Source of the DNA: Knoellia flava TL1
GTDB lineage: Bacteria > Actinomycetota > Actinomycetes > Actinomycetales > Dermatophilaceae
Assembly: GCF_000768675.1 (NCBI RefSeq)
Contig: NZ_AVPI01000011.1
Span: 1 to 64,000, forward strand
Direction: 5' to 3'
DNA: 64,000 nucleotides
The notes under the pieces were generated by a model that did no database searches, was not told the DNA's origin, and was given only the letters and a program-made list of their open reading frames with translations. Positions 10,878 to 18,957 of this stretch are shown here, one piece after another; position 1 is the first letter of the stretch, and each line of letters opens with the position of its first letter. The position numbers and the translations under genes were made by a program.

Positions 10878-12350
10878 TCAGCTACCCACGAGATCGCGAC
10901 GCGGACGCGTCGTGTCCTCGGCGCGACGGCGGCGACCACCCTTGGCACTCCGGTTGGGAACCCCCTCGGGCGGGGACTCGTACCTGTAGTCGTAGTAGCC
11001 GCCGCGAGTCTGTCGCGGAACGCGGTTGAGAACGACCCCGAGCACCGTGCCGTTGACCGTCTCGAAGGTGTCGAGGGCGTGCTCGAACTGGTCCTTGTTC
11101 ACGACACCACTGCCCGCAACAATGATCGCCCCGTCGGCGAGGCGTGTCAGCACGGTCGAGTCGGTGACCGGAAGCACCGGCGCGCCGTCGATGAGTACGT
11201 AGTCGAAGCGGCGCCGTAGCTCGTCGAGTGTGTTGCGCATCGAGGTCGAACCAAGCAGCTCGCTCGGATTGGGGGGCGTCGCGCCCGCGCCGAGCACCGT
11301 GAGCGAATGAGCGCCGAACGGCTGGAGGACGTCGTCGAGCTCGTAGCGGCCGATGAGGACGTCGGTCAGACCCACGGACCCCTCGAGTCCGAGGTAGGTC
11401 AGGAGGCGGGGCCTACGGAGGTCGCCCTCGACCACGCACACGCTTGCCCCGGACTCGGCCATGGCCAAGGCCAGGTTGGCGGTCGTGCTCGACTTGCCCT
11501 CCCCCGCGATCGACGAGGTGACGACGATGACCCGTGGGTGGTTGGCGACATCGACGAACTGAAGGTTCGTGCGCAGGGCGCGGAACGCCTCGGCGCGGCC
11601 AGCCAAGGGGTCCGCCTGGATGATCAGTGGGTGCTTCTCCGCATCGGCGTCGAAGGGAATCCCGCCGAGGACGACCGCCTCGGTCATCGACTCGACGTCT
11701 TCCTTGGTGCGCAGCTTGGTGTCGAGGAGCTGCTTGAGAACCGCGGCGGCGAAGCCGGCGAGGAGTCCGAGGACGAGACCGAGAGCGATGTTCCGGACGG
11801 GGTTCGGGCTCACCGGCGCGTCAGGCATTGTGGGCTCACGCAACAGCGTGACCTTCACGGGACTGTCGGCGCTCGGCGTGACCCGCTCCAGGTCTGCGAC
11901 GACAGTGGGAAATGTTTCTGCAATCGCCTGAGCGATATCTCGCGCCTTGCCCGGCTCAGGGTCAGTGACGACCACGTCGATCAGCACCGTGTCGGGGGGC
12001 GTCGTCGCGGTGATCCGGTTGGCGAGTGTGTTGGGCTGCTCGTCGATGCCTGCCTTGGCGATGACCGGGTCGAGGAGCTTGGGTGCCTTCAGAAGCTGAC
12101 TGTAGGACTTCACCCGCTGCTGGGTGAATGTCCCACCTTGAGCGAGCTGGCTGCTGTCGGACGAGTCAGCAGTCGATACGAAGAACTGAGTGTTCGCCGT
12201 GTACTGCGGTGTGACCATCAGGGTCATCCCAGCGGCGGCCGCGACGACGAGCAACGTGACGACCGTCAGGGTGCGCCAACGACGTCGAAGGATCTGCAGA
12301 TATCCCATCAGGTCCAACGACTCAGTCCTCATCCTCGGTTCAGGGCGCAA
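10878..12350 (-). CDS. polysaccharide chain-length determinant / BY-kinase fusion (Wzc-like)
   Basis: Inner-membrane co-polymerase and bacterial tyrosine autokinase controlling polysaccharide length and export. An N-terminal Wzz domain has TM1 near residues 30-50 and TM2 near residues 185-210. The cytoplasmic kinase follows, with Walker A at SSIAGEGKSSTTANLA. The Walker A' segment reads VCVVEGDLRRPRL, with Glu where the first Asp is usual, and Walker B reads YVLIDGAPVLPVTD instead of the usual IDTPP. A Tyr cluster (GGYYDYRY) near the C-terminus is the likely autophosphorylation site. A TTG at 12350 follows GAGGAG by 5 bases; an ATG at 12332 is an alternative start, six residues shorter. It is divergent from the dehydratase gene. 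Confidence 0.9.
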   Translation of the reverse strand: MRPEPRMRTESLDLMGYLQILRRRWRTLTVVTLLVVAAAAGMTLMVTPQYTANTQFFVSTADSSDSSQLAQGGTFTQQRVKSYSQLLKAPKLLDPVIAKAGIDEQPNTLANRITATTPPDTVLIDVVVTDPEPGKARDIAQAIAETFPTVVADLERVTPSADSPVKVTLLREPTMPDAPVSPNPVRNIALGLVLGLLAGFAAAVLKQLLDTKLRTKEDVESMTEAVVLGGIPFDADAEKHPLIIQADPLAGRAEAFRALRTNLQFVDVANHPRVIVVTSSIAGEGKSSTTANLALAMAESGASVCVVEGDLRRPRLLTYLGLEGSVGLTDVLIGRYELDDVLQPFGAHSLTVLGAGATPPNPSELLGSTSMRNTLDELRRRFDYVLIDGAPVLPVTDSTVLTRLADGAIIVAGSGVVNKDQFEHALDTFETVNGTVLGVVLNRVPRQTRGGYYDYRYESPPEGVPNRSAKGGRRRRAEDTTRPRRDLVGS

Positions 12351-12500
12351 GAGTGCTCCTCGGTTCAGCCTACCTGTCTACTGGACTAGACTCCCGAGCG
12401 CGAGCGGGGGCTGTCGAGACAGAGCGGCTTCTGACCCAGCACAGCGATCCGCTGCCCGCTCCGATCAAGTCGCAAATTACCCCGGGGAGCACTGTCAGTC

Positions 12501-14312
12501 ATGTCGACGAGGGTTGGACGGCGGGACGTCGTCGTACGTGGGGGTTGGGCAGCCGTGGATGCGGCGATCGTCGGCGTGTCGGTGATGGCCGCAGCCTGGC
12601 TCCGCTTCGACATGGACATTGCCTTGGCCACGGAGTCGTCGATCCTCGCCTTTGCTGGGGTGGCCGCGACGGTGCAGCTCGTGGTCGGTCTCACAGCCGG
12701 CTTGGTTCAGCATCAGCACAGAAGAGGCTCGTTCGAGGAGACTTCACAGGTCGCCTGGTCCACGCTGGTCGTGGGTCTGGCCCTGGTCGGAGTGCGGATC
12801 GTCACCGACTGGTTCCCGGTGCCGCGAAGCCTCCCCTTCATCGTTCCAGTCGTGTCACTCGTCGGAATGTTCGCTCTGCGCTTCGTCGTCCGCTCCTACC
12901 GGTGGGGCAGGCACAGGATGAACGATGACGATGAGGCGGTCATCGTCTACGGGGCTGGCGAGGGCGGTCGCCAGCTCATCCGTGCGCTCACCCGCGACAC
13001 CTCCACCAGCGGCAAGCTGGTCCCGGTCGCGGTGATCGACGACGACCCGCGAAAGCGACGTATGCACATCGACGGTCTGCGGGTCGTCGGGGGTGCGGAC
13101 CGGCTCGCCGAGGTCGTCGACCGCACGGACGCAACGACCTTGGCAGTTGCCATGCCGTCCCTGCCCGCAGAGCGACTGCGCGAGATCCGGGACCTCGCGC
13201 GCGCCCATCAGCTCGAGTTGCTCGTCCTGCCGCCCGTCGGCCGTCTCCTCGGGCCGGCAAGCGGCGCCGACCTGCACAAGCTCAACCTCGAGGACCTGCT
13301 CGGTCGCCAGCGGATCACCATGGATCCCGCATCGATCTCAGCGTCCATCACCGGCAAGCGGGTTCTCGTCACCGGTGCAGGTGGCTCCATAGGCTCCGAG
13401 CTCGCCCGCCAGATCTCGCGGTTCAGCCCCGCCAAGCTCGTCCTGCTCGACCGAGACGAGTCCGCCCTCCACAGCACGCAGATGAGCCTCACGGGACGGG
13501 CCCTCCTCGACGACGGCACGCTCGCGCTCTGCGACATCCGGGACAAGGACGCCCTCCAGCGGGTCTTCGAGAGGGAGCGTCCGGAGGTTGTCTTCCACGC
13601 TGCAGCCCTCAAGCACCTCACCCTGCTCGAGCAGTTCCCCCTCGAGGCATGGCAGACAAACGTGCTCGGCACGGCCAACGTCCTCGCGGCCGCCGAGGCG
13701 GCAGACGTCGAGACCTTCGTCAACATCTCCACGGACAAGGCTGCGAACCCCACCTGCGTTCTTGGCTACAGCAAGCGCCTGGCGGAGCGGTTGACGGCCG
13801 AGTTCGCCGATGGCCACAAGGGTATGTTCGTGAGCGTGCGGTTCGGCAACGTCCTCGGCTCGCGCGGGTCGGTCATCACCGCCTTCACGGCTCAGATAGA
13901 GCAGGGTGGACCTGTGACGATCACCCACCCGGACGTCGAGCGGTTCTTCATGCTCATCCCTGAGGCGAGCCAGCTCGTCCTCCAGGCCGCTGCAATCGGG
14001 GCGAACGGCGACGTCATGGTCCTCGACATGGGCCAGCCCGTGAAGATCCTCGACGTGGCCCGCACCCTGATCGACCTCTCCGGGAAGTCCGACGTGGAGG
14101 TCGTGTTCACCGGGCTGCGTCCCGGCGAGAAGATGTCCGAGGAGCTCTTCGCACCCGGCGAGGAGGTCATCTCGGCGGGCCACTCGCTCATCAACAAGGT
14201 CGAGGTCCCGGCGATGTCCGTGGACCAGGTCGCCAACGCTGACGTCGCCCAACCGGAGGATGCCCGCCAGTGGATGCTCAGTCAATCGGTGCAGGAGGTG
14301 GTGCAGTCGTGA
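12501..14312 (+). CDS. membrane UDP-sugar 4,6-dehydratase, PglF/WbpM family
   Basis: Predicted to convert UDP-GlcNAc to UDP-4-keto-6-deoxy-GlcNAc, the entry to bacillosamine. The 603-residue protein has about four N-terminal helices (residues 13-130), a linker Rossmann domain (VIVYGAGEGGRQL) and a C-terminal SDR domain starting GKRVLVTGAGGSIGSELARQ. The catalytic region STDKAANPT matches PglF and WbpM. The residue four before the SDR Lys is Leu (VLGYSKRLAE), where this family usually has Met and classical SDRs have Tyr. The aminotransferase gene overlaps its stop by four bases (GTGA). It is the first gene of a coupled seven-gene run. Confidence 0.9.
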   Translation: MSTRVGRRDVVVRGGWAAVDAAIVGVSVMAAAWLRFDMDIALATESSILAFAGVAATVQLVVGLTAGLVQHQHRRGSFEETSQVAWSTLVVGLALVGVRIVTDWFPVPRSLPFIVPVVSLVGMFALRFVVRSYRWGRHRMNDDDEAVIVYGAGEGGRQLIRALTRDTSTSGKLVPVAVIDDDPRKRRMHIDGLRVVGGADRLAEVVDRTDATTLAVAMPSLPAERLREIRDLARAHQLELLVLPPVGRLLGPASGADLHKLNLEDLLGRQRITMDPASISASITGKRVLVTGAGGSIGSELARQISRFSPAKLVLLDRDESALHSTQMSLTGRALLDDGTLALCDIRDKDALQRVFERERPEVVFHAAALKHLTLLEQFPLEAWQTNVLGTANVLAAAEAADVETFVNISTDKAANPTCVLGYSKRLAERLTAEFADGHKGMFVSVRFGNVLGSRGSVITAFTAQIEQGGPVTITHPDVERFFMLIPEASQLVLQAAAIGANGDVMVLDMGQPVKILDVARTLIDLSGKSDVEVVFTGLRPGEKMSEELFAPGEEVISAGHSLINKVEVPAMSVDQVANADVAQPEDARQWMLSQSVQEVVQS

Positions 14313-15454
14313 ACGAACGGATCCACCTGTCGCGTGCACATGTCACCGACATCGAGGAGAAGTACGTCCTGGAGGCGCTCCGCTCGGGATGGGTGGCACC
14401 GCTGGGGCCGATGGTCGACCGCTTCGAGCGCGAAGTGGCCCAGCGATGCGGTGTCTCCGGGGCGCTCGCGCTCGCGTCTGGAACGGCCGCCCTTCACTTG
14501 GCCCTGCTCGAGCTCGGGGCCGGCCCAGGCACGGTCGTCGTTCTCCCTTCGATGACCTTTGCGGCCTCCGCCAACGCTGTTGCGTACACCGGCGCTGAGC
14601 CCGTCTTCGTCGACTCCGCCGAGGACGCCAACGTCGACATCGACCTCCTGGTCGAGACCGTCGAGGTGCTTCTGTCCGAGGGCCTCACGGTCGCTGCCGT
14701 GATGACGGTCGACCTCTTCGGCCGATGCTGCGACTACACCGCACTGGGCCGGCGCCTCGACGACCTCGGCGTGCCCCTGGTCGAGGACGCCGCCGAAGCG
14801 CTCGGCGCCACCCATGGCGGACGCAGCGCTGGGTCGTTCGGCCGGGCCGCCGCACTGTCGTTCAACGGCAACAAGATCATGACGACGTCCGGCGGTGGGA
14901 TGCTGCTCAGCGACGACCTCGCGTTGCTGGACCGGGCCCGCTACCTCTCGACTCAGGCCAGGCAGCCCGCGGCCTGGTACGAGCACACCGAGGTCGGCTA
15001 CAACTACAGGATGTCCAACGTCCTGGCAGCGTTGGGTGTCGGCCAGCTGGAGCGCCTCGACTCGATGATCTCGCGCCGCCGCGAGATCCGCCGTCGTTAC
15101 ACAGCTGGCTTCGCCGACATCCGAGGGCTGACGTTCCTGGGCCGAGGGCCCGGCGACGGGGCGGCTGAGTCCGAAGACAATCACTGGCTGACGTGCATCT
15201 CGCTGGACCCTGACCAGCTCGACATCGACCCGGCCACGCTGATGTCGGGTCTCGACGCCGCCGGCATCGAGGCGCGTCATCTCTGGAAGCCGATGCACCT
15301 CCAGCCGGTCCATGAAGGCCGTCGCGCGGTGCTCACCGGCGTCAGCGAGCGACTCTTCGCCACAGGGGTGACCCTTCCCTCCGGTTCCGAGCTCAACGAC
15401 GAGCAGATCGACCGAGTGATAGCAGAAACCCGACGGGTCCTGCGCGCGTCATGA
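14309..15454 (+). CDS. DegT/DnrJ/EryC1/StrS sugar aminotransferase (PglE-like)
   Basis: PLP enzyme predicted to aminate the 4-keto sugar made by the preceding dehydratase, giving UDP-4-amino-4,6-dideoxy-GlcNAc. The PLP lysine is K189 in SFNGNKIMTT; EDAAEALGATHGG holds the PLP-contacting Asp, and GYNYRMSNVLAALG is diagnostic for the family. I chose the GTG at 14309 (VNERIHLS), which overlaps the upstream TGA and sits behind AGGAGG, over an ATG further upstream inside the previous gene. Length is 381 residues. The next gene overlaps by four bases (ATGA). Confidence 0.92.
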   Translation: MNERIHLSRAHVTDIEEKYVLEALRSGWVAPLGPMVDRFEREVAQRCGVSGALALASGTAALHLALLELGAGPGTVVVLPSMTFAASANAVAYTGAEPVFVDSAEDANVDIDLLVETVEVLLSEGLTVAAVMTVDLFGRCCDYTALGRRLDDLGVPLVEDAAEALGATHGGRSAGSFGRAAALSFNGNKIMTTSGGGMLLSDDLALLDRARYLSTQARQPAAWYEHTEVGYNYRMSNVLAALGVGQLERLDSMISRRREIRRRYTAGFADIRGLTFLGRGPGDGAAESEDNHWLTCISLDPDQLDIDPATLMSGLDAAGIEARHLWKPMHLQPVHEGRRAVLTGVSERLFATGVTLPSGSELNDEQIDRVIAETRRVLRAS

Positions 15455-16062
15455 CCCGGATCGACAGCAAGAGGGTCTTCGACCTCATCGTGACCACGCC
15501 AGCCCTGGTGCTGTCCCTCCCAGTGCAGGCCGTGCTCGCACTGGCGGTCCGCGTCAAGCTCGGGTCGCCGGTCCTCTTCGAGCAGGAGCGACCCGGACTC
15601 GACGACCGGATCTTCGTCATGCGCAAGTTCCGCACGATGCTCGAGCCTGACCCGGCCAAGGGCCTCGTCTCCGACGCCGACCGCCTCACGGCGTTCGGCA
15701 TCTTCCTGCGCTCCACCAGTCTCGACGAGCTGCCCACCCTCTGGAACATCGTGCGCGGCGACATGTCGGTCGTCGGCCCTCGGCCACTGCTCGTGCGATA
15801 CCTCGACCGCTACTCCCCGGAGCAGGCGCGTCGTCACGAGGTACGTCCGGGCCTGACCGGTCTGGCGCAGGTGAGCGGCCGGAACGCCGTGAGCTGGGAC
15901 CAGCGGCTCGCCCTCGACGTCGAGTACGTCGACACACACACGCTCCGTGGCGACCTTGCCATCATCGGTCGTACCGTGGCCGCCGTCCTGAGACGCGACG
16001 GCATCGCTGCCGAGGGCGACGCGACCATGCCTGAGTTCGATCCCCCCGAGAGGACCACCTGA
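15451..16062 (+). CDS. monotopic phosphoglycosyl transferase (PglC-like initiating sugar transferase)
   Basis: Transfers a phospho-sugar from a UDP-sugar to undecaprenyl phosphate, starting the lipid-linked glycan. At 203 residues it is the minimal PglC-size form rather than the long WcaJ/WbaP form. One N-terminal hydrophobic re-entrant helix (residues 9-33) is followed by VLFEQERPG, FVMRKFRTM and the catalytic Asp-Glu dyad in STSLDELPTLWN, then DMSVVGPRP and RPGLTGLAQVSGRN. Both ends overlap neighbours (ATGA before, TGATG after). The context with dehydratase, aminotransferase and acetyltransferase suggests di-N-acetylbacillosamine as the donor sugar; that substrate is inferred. Confidence 0.93.
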   Translation: MTRIDSKRVFDLIVTTPALVLSLPVQAVLALAVRVKLGSPVLFEQERPGLDDRIFVMRKFRTMLEPDPAKGLVSDADRLTAFGIFLRSTSLDELPTLWNIVRGDMSVVGPRPLLVRYLDRYSPEQARRHEVRPGLTGLAQVSGRNAVSWDQRLALDVEYVDTHTLRGDLAIIGRTVAAVLRRDGIAAEGDATMPEFDPPERTT

Positions 16063-16700
16063 TGGCTCGACCAGTTGTCATCGTCGGATGCGGCGGCTTC
16101 GGCCGCGAAGTGCGCGACGTGATCGATGCGTGTATTGCCAGCGGCCAGGATTGGGACTTCCTCGGCTACGTCGACGACGACCCCTCCGAGCCCCACCACG
16201 CGGCAGTCGCAAGGTCACAGGACAAAGTCCTCGGTGGCATGGAGTGGCTGGAGGACGCACCCAAGGAGACTCACGTCTTCATCGGTATTGGCACCGGATC
16301 GGTGAAAGCCAACATCGACGCACAACTCACCCGTTTGGGGCTCTCGGCCGGCGTGCTTGTGCACCCCACTGCCAGCATGGGCCGGGACGTCACTTTGGGG
16401 CCGGGCTCGATCGTGTGCGCCGGCGTCCGTTTGACAACAAATATTCGTCTTGGGCGACACGTGCACCTCAACCTCAACACCACCATCGGACATGACGTGG
16501 ACGTCGACGATTACGTGTCGATCAACCCCTTGGTCGCCGTTTCGGGCAATGTTCGGATCGGCGCGCGAAGCATGATCGGGACGCACGCCGCAATTCTTCA
16601 GGGTCTCGACCTGGGTCCAGATTCGGTGGTCGGTGGCTCGGCCCTGGTTGTGAAGGACGTCGATGAAGGAATCACCGTGAAGGGCGTGCCCGCCCGATGA
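16062..16700 (+). CDS. PglD/NeuD-family UDP-amino-sugar acetyltransferase
   Basis: Predicted to N-acetylate the 4-amino sugar using acetyl-CoA, completing UDP-di-N-acetylbacillosamine. It has an N-terminal nucleotide-sugar-binding Rossmann domain (VVIVGCGGFGREV) and a C-terminal left-handed beta-helix from about residue 100. H144 in NTTIGHDVDVDDY aligns with the catalytic His of PglD. Length is 212 residues. It starts with a one-base overlap (TGATG) and ends with an ATGA overlap into the glycosyltransferase gene. Confidence 0.9.
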   Translation: MARPVVIVGCGGFGREVRDVIDACIASGQDWDFLGYVDDDPSEPHHAAVARSQDKVLGGMEWLEDAPKETHVFIGIGTGSVKANIDAQLTRLGLSAGVLVHPTASMGRDVTLGPGSIVCAGVRLTTNIRLGRHVHLNLNTTIGHDVDVDDYVSINPLVAVSGNVRIGARSMIGTHAAILQGLDLGPDSVVGGSALVVKDVDEGITVKGVPAR

Positions 16701-17914
16701 CCCGGAGGAAATCTGGTCGAGATGGAGCAATCGTCACCACGACCGTTCCGGTGACGGCACACGTGTTCTGCCGTGAGATGTTGCGGCAATTGGGAAGACG
16801 AGTGGAACCCGTCCTAGTCGTCAGTTCCGAGGGTCCCGAGCTGAAGGAACTGGAGTCCGCCGGGGTCGAAGCGGTATCCGTGTCGATGCCTCGCGATCCA
16901 TCGCCTCTACTTGACACCATCGCGCTTGTGCACTGGGTCGTGCTGTTGTTGAAGCGTCGACCGCTTCTTGTCGTGGCACTCACACCCAAGGCGAGTCTGC
17001 TGGCGTTGCTCGCAGCGAAAGTCACGCGTGTCCCCCATCGCACCTATCTACTTGTTGGTCTGCGACTGGATGGCGAGGTCGGCATCAAGCGTAAACTCCT
17101 CACGGTCTTGGAGCGGCTCACGAGTGCCTGCGCAACCGATGTCATTGCTAACTCACCTTCGCTCCATCACCGATATCTCGAACTGCGGTTAACATCCGAG
17201 AGCAAGCTCTCGCACACCGATCCCGGCAGCGACCATGGGGTCGACACCCGCCATTTCATGCCGCAACCTCGCGCCGCGGGCGCGTCGTCTCCGCCAATTG
17301 GCGTGGTCAATATCGGTTTCGTTGGCCGCGTCACGGCCGACAAAGGCATTGGCGCCCTCGCAGATGCCCTCGGCAGACCAAGTTTGGCTGGCACGTACCA
17401 TCTCACCGTGGTCGGTTCGCACGACGAGCCGGACTCAGAGGAGATGCTCGCTGCCCTTCGTGGCGCGAATGTGAATTTCACCGCGCATGGGCCCGTGGAC
17501 GATATCCGACCGCATATGTCACAGATGGACTTTTTGGTCCTCCCCACCCGGCGCGAAGGTTTTCCGAATGTGGTCCTCGAGGCCTCAGCGATGGGCGTAC
17601 CGACATTGACCACCAAGGCAGTGGGCGCCATCGATAGCGTCATCCATGAGAGGACCGGCCTTCTGGTTCCCGTTGACGACGTCGACGCTCTGGAAACAGC
17701 CCTGACCCGAATGATCACATCCGCGGACGATCGTCGCCTTATGGGCACAGCCGCTCGCGCCTACGTCGAAGAGAACTTCGATCCGTCCAGGATCGTCAGC
17801 CAGATTCTCGAGCGCGCGCTCCCTGACCGACGGGTGTCGGGAGCCGACAACCCGGAGCGGGAGATGTCGGCGATTCGTGAGAGCTCGGCAGGCGCGAGGA
17901 AGAGGCCATCATGA
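16697..17914 (+). CDS. GT4-family glycosyltransferase
   Basis: Predicted retaining glycosyltransferase that extends the lipid-linked glycan. The C-terminal GT-B domain has VNIGFVGRVTADKGI (donor-binding start), FTAHGPVDDI, and the EX7E motif in TRREGFPNVVLEASAMGVPT. The N-terminal domain is PglA-like in layout. Length is 405 residues. Many codons end in A or T (for example around 17140-17200 and 17290-17340), unlike the neighbouring housekeeping genes, which suggests transfer. It is coupled to both neighbours by ATGA overlaps. Acceptor and donor sugars cannot be read from the sequence. Confidence 0.88.
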   Translation: MTRRKSGRDGAIVTTTVPVTAHVFCREMLRQLGRRVEPVLVVSSEGPELKELESAGVEAVSVSMPRDPSPLLDTIALVHWVVLLLKRRPLLVVALTPKASLLALLAAKVTRVPHRTYLLVGLRLDGEVGIKRKLLTVLERLTSACATDVIANSPSLHHRYLELRLTSESKLSHTDPGSDHGVDTRHFMPQPRAAGASSPPIGVVNIGFVGRVTADKGIGALADALGRPSLAGTYHLTVVGSHDEPDSEEMLAALRGANVNFTAHGPVDDIRPHMSQMDFLVLPTRREGFPNVVLEASAMGVPTLTTKAVGAIDSVIHERTGLLVPVDDVDALETALTRMITSADDRRLMGTAARAYVEENFDPSRIVSQILERALPDRRVSGADNPEREMSAIRESSAGARKRPS

Positions 17915-18957
17915 TCCGTGTCGTGGCCCCGTACGGCGCCGACGGATCAAGCACTCGGGTGCGGATCCTCGACTGGCTGGCTCACGTTCGGCTGGACGGC
18001 GACACGCACTTCTATGCGGACTTTCCCGACAACCGTGTCGACCGCCTGCTTCGACATCCTCGTCAGGTCGCGCGCGCCGAGTACGACCTGCGCAGACTCG
18101 ACGTTCGGGGCGACACGGTGCTCATGTCCCGCGAGGCAAGCCCCTTCGGGCGAGGTAAGACCGAAGAGAGGATCCTGGGAACCGCCGCACACTCCGTCTT
18201 CGACTTCGACGACGCCATCTACGTCGACAGCGGTGGTCCACGATCGTGGTTCAGGCCTGAGGAGAAGACTCGTCGCAGTGTCGCCGCGGCCCACGTCGTC
18301 GTCGCGGGCAACGAGTATTTGGCCGACTGGGCGGAGAAGCACCACAGGGACGTGCGCGTGATTCCGTCGTGCGTCGAGCCGGACGACTACGTCCCCCGCA
18401 CCTCGTGGGACTTGCCGGAGGGCGAACCGGTCATCGTGTGGCTGGGGTCACCCAGCACCGAAGTGTTTCTGGAGCCCATCGCGCCAGCTCTCCTGCAGGT
18501 GGCTCAGAAGCACGGCGCGAGAATCCGCCTGATCAGCGGGCCCTCCCACAACCCCGCGCTGTCGAGCCTCGACCCCGTCCTCGAGCGGGTTCCATGGAGC
18601 CTGAGCGGGTATGCGCATGACCTGGCCGGTGCCGACGTCGCGATCGCACCCCTGACCGACACCGCCTTCGCTCGCGGCAAGTGCGCCTACAAGCTGCTGC
18701 AGTATGCCGCGACGGCACTACCCATGATCGGCTCACCTGTCGGGGCAAATGCTCTGGCGCTGGAGCGATTCGATGGCGTGGCGGCGACGTCACCTGCTGA
18801 GTGGGCGGACGGTCTCGACGAGCTGCTCACCGAGAGTTCGACACGGCGAGAGCAGCGGGGACGCGCCGGACTGGGCAGGGTGCGCGAGCACTACGCGTTC
18901 GAGGCATGGAGGGACGTCTGGTGCGCGGCGATGGGCCTCGCAGTGGGAACTCCGTGA
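17911..18957 (+). CDS. glycosyltransferase, GT4-like
   Basis: Protein of 348 residues resembling GT-B glycosyltransferases: FDFDDAIYVD, VVVAGNEYLADWA and VIPSCVEPDDY in the middle, then VIVWLGSPST starting the donor domain, and ARGKCAYKLLQYAATALPMIGSPVGAN, a conserved late motif of this group. It has no clear EX7E motif, so donor binding may differ from the previous enzyme. The ATG overlaps the preceding stop (ATGA) and the flippase GTG overlaps its own stop (GTGA). Probably adds a later sugar of the repeat unit; specificity is unknown. Confidence 0.82.
   Translation: MIRVVAPYGADGSSTRVRILDWLAHVRLDGDTHFYADFPDNRVDRLLRHPRQVARAEYDLRRLDVRGDTVLMSREASPFGRGKTEERILGTAAHSVFDFDDAIYVDSGGPRSWFRPEEKTRRSVAAAHVVVAGNEYLADWAEKHHRDVRVIPSCVEPDDYVPRTSWDLPEGEPVIVWLGSPSTEVFLEPIAPALLQVAQKHGARIRLISGPSHNPALSSLDPVLERVPWSLSGYAHDLAGADVAIAPLTDTAFARGKCAYKLLQYAATALPMIGSPVGANALALERFDGVAATSPAEWADGLDELLTESSTRREQRGRAGLGRVREHYAFEAWRDVWCAAMGLAVGTP

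Noticed and set aside
12501-18957. An N-glycosylation (pgl) locus
   Set aside because: No oligosaccharyltransferase (PglB) is present, and Wzx, Wzy and BY-kinase genes point to a polymerised surface polysaccharide instead.
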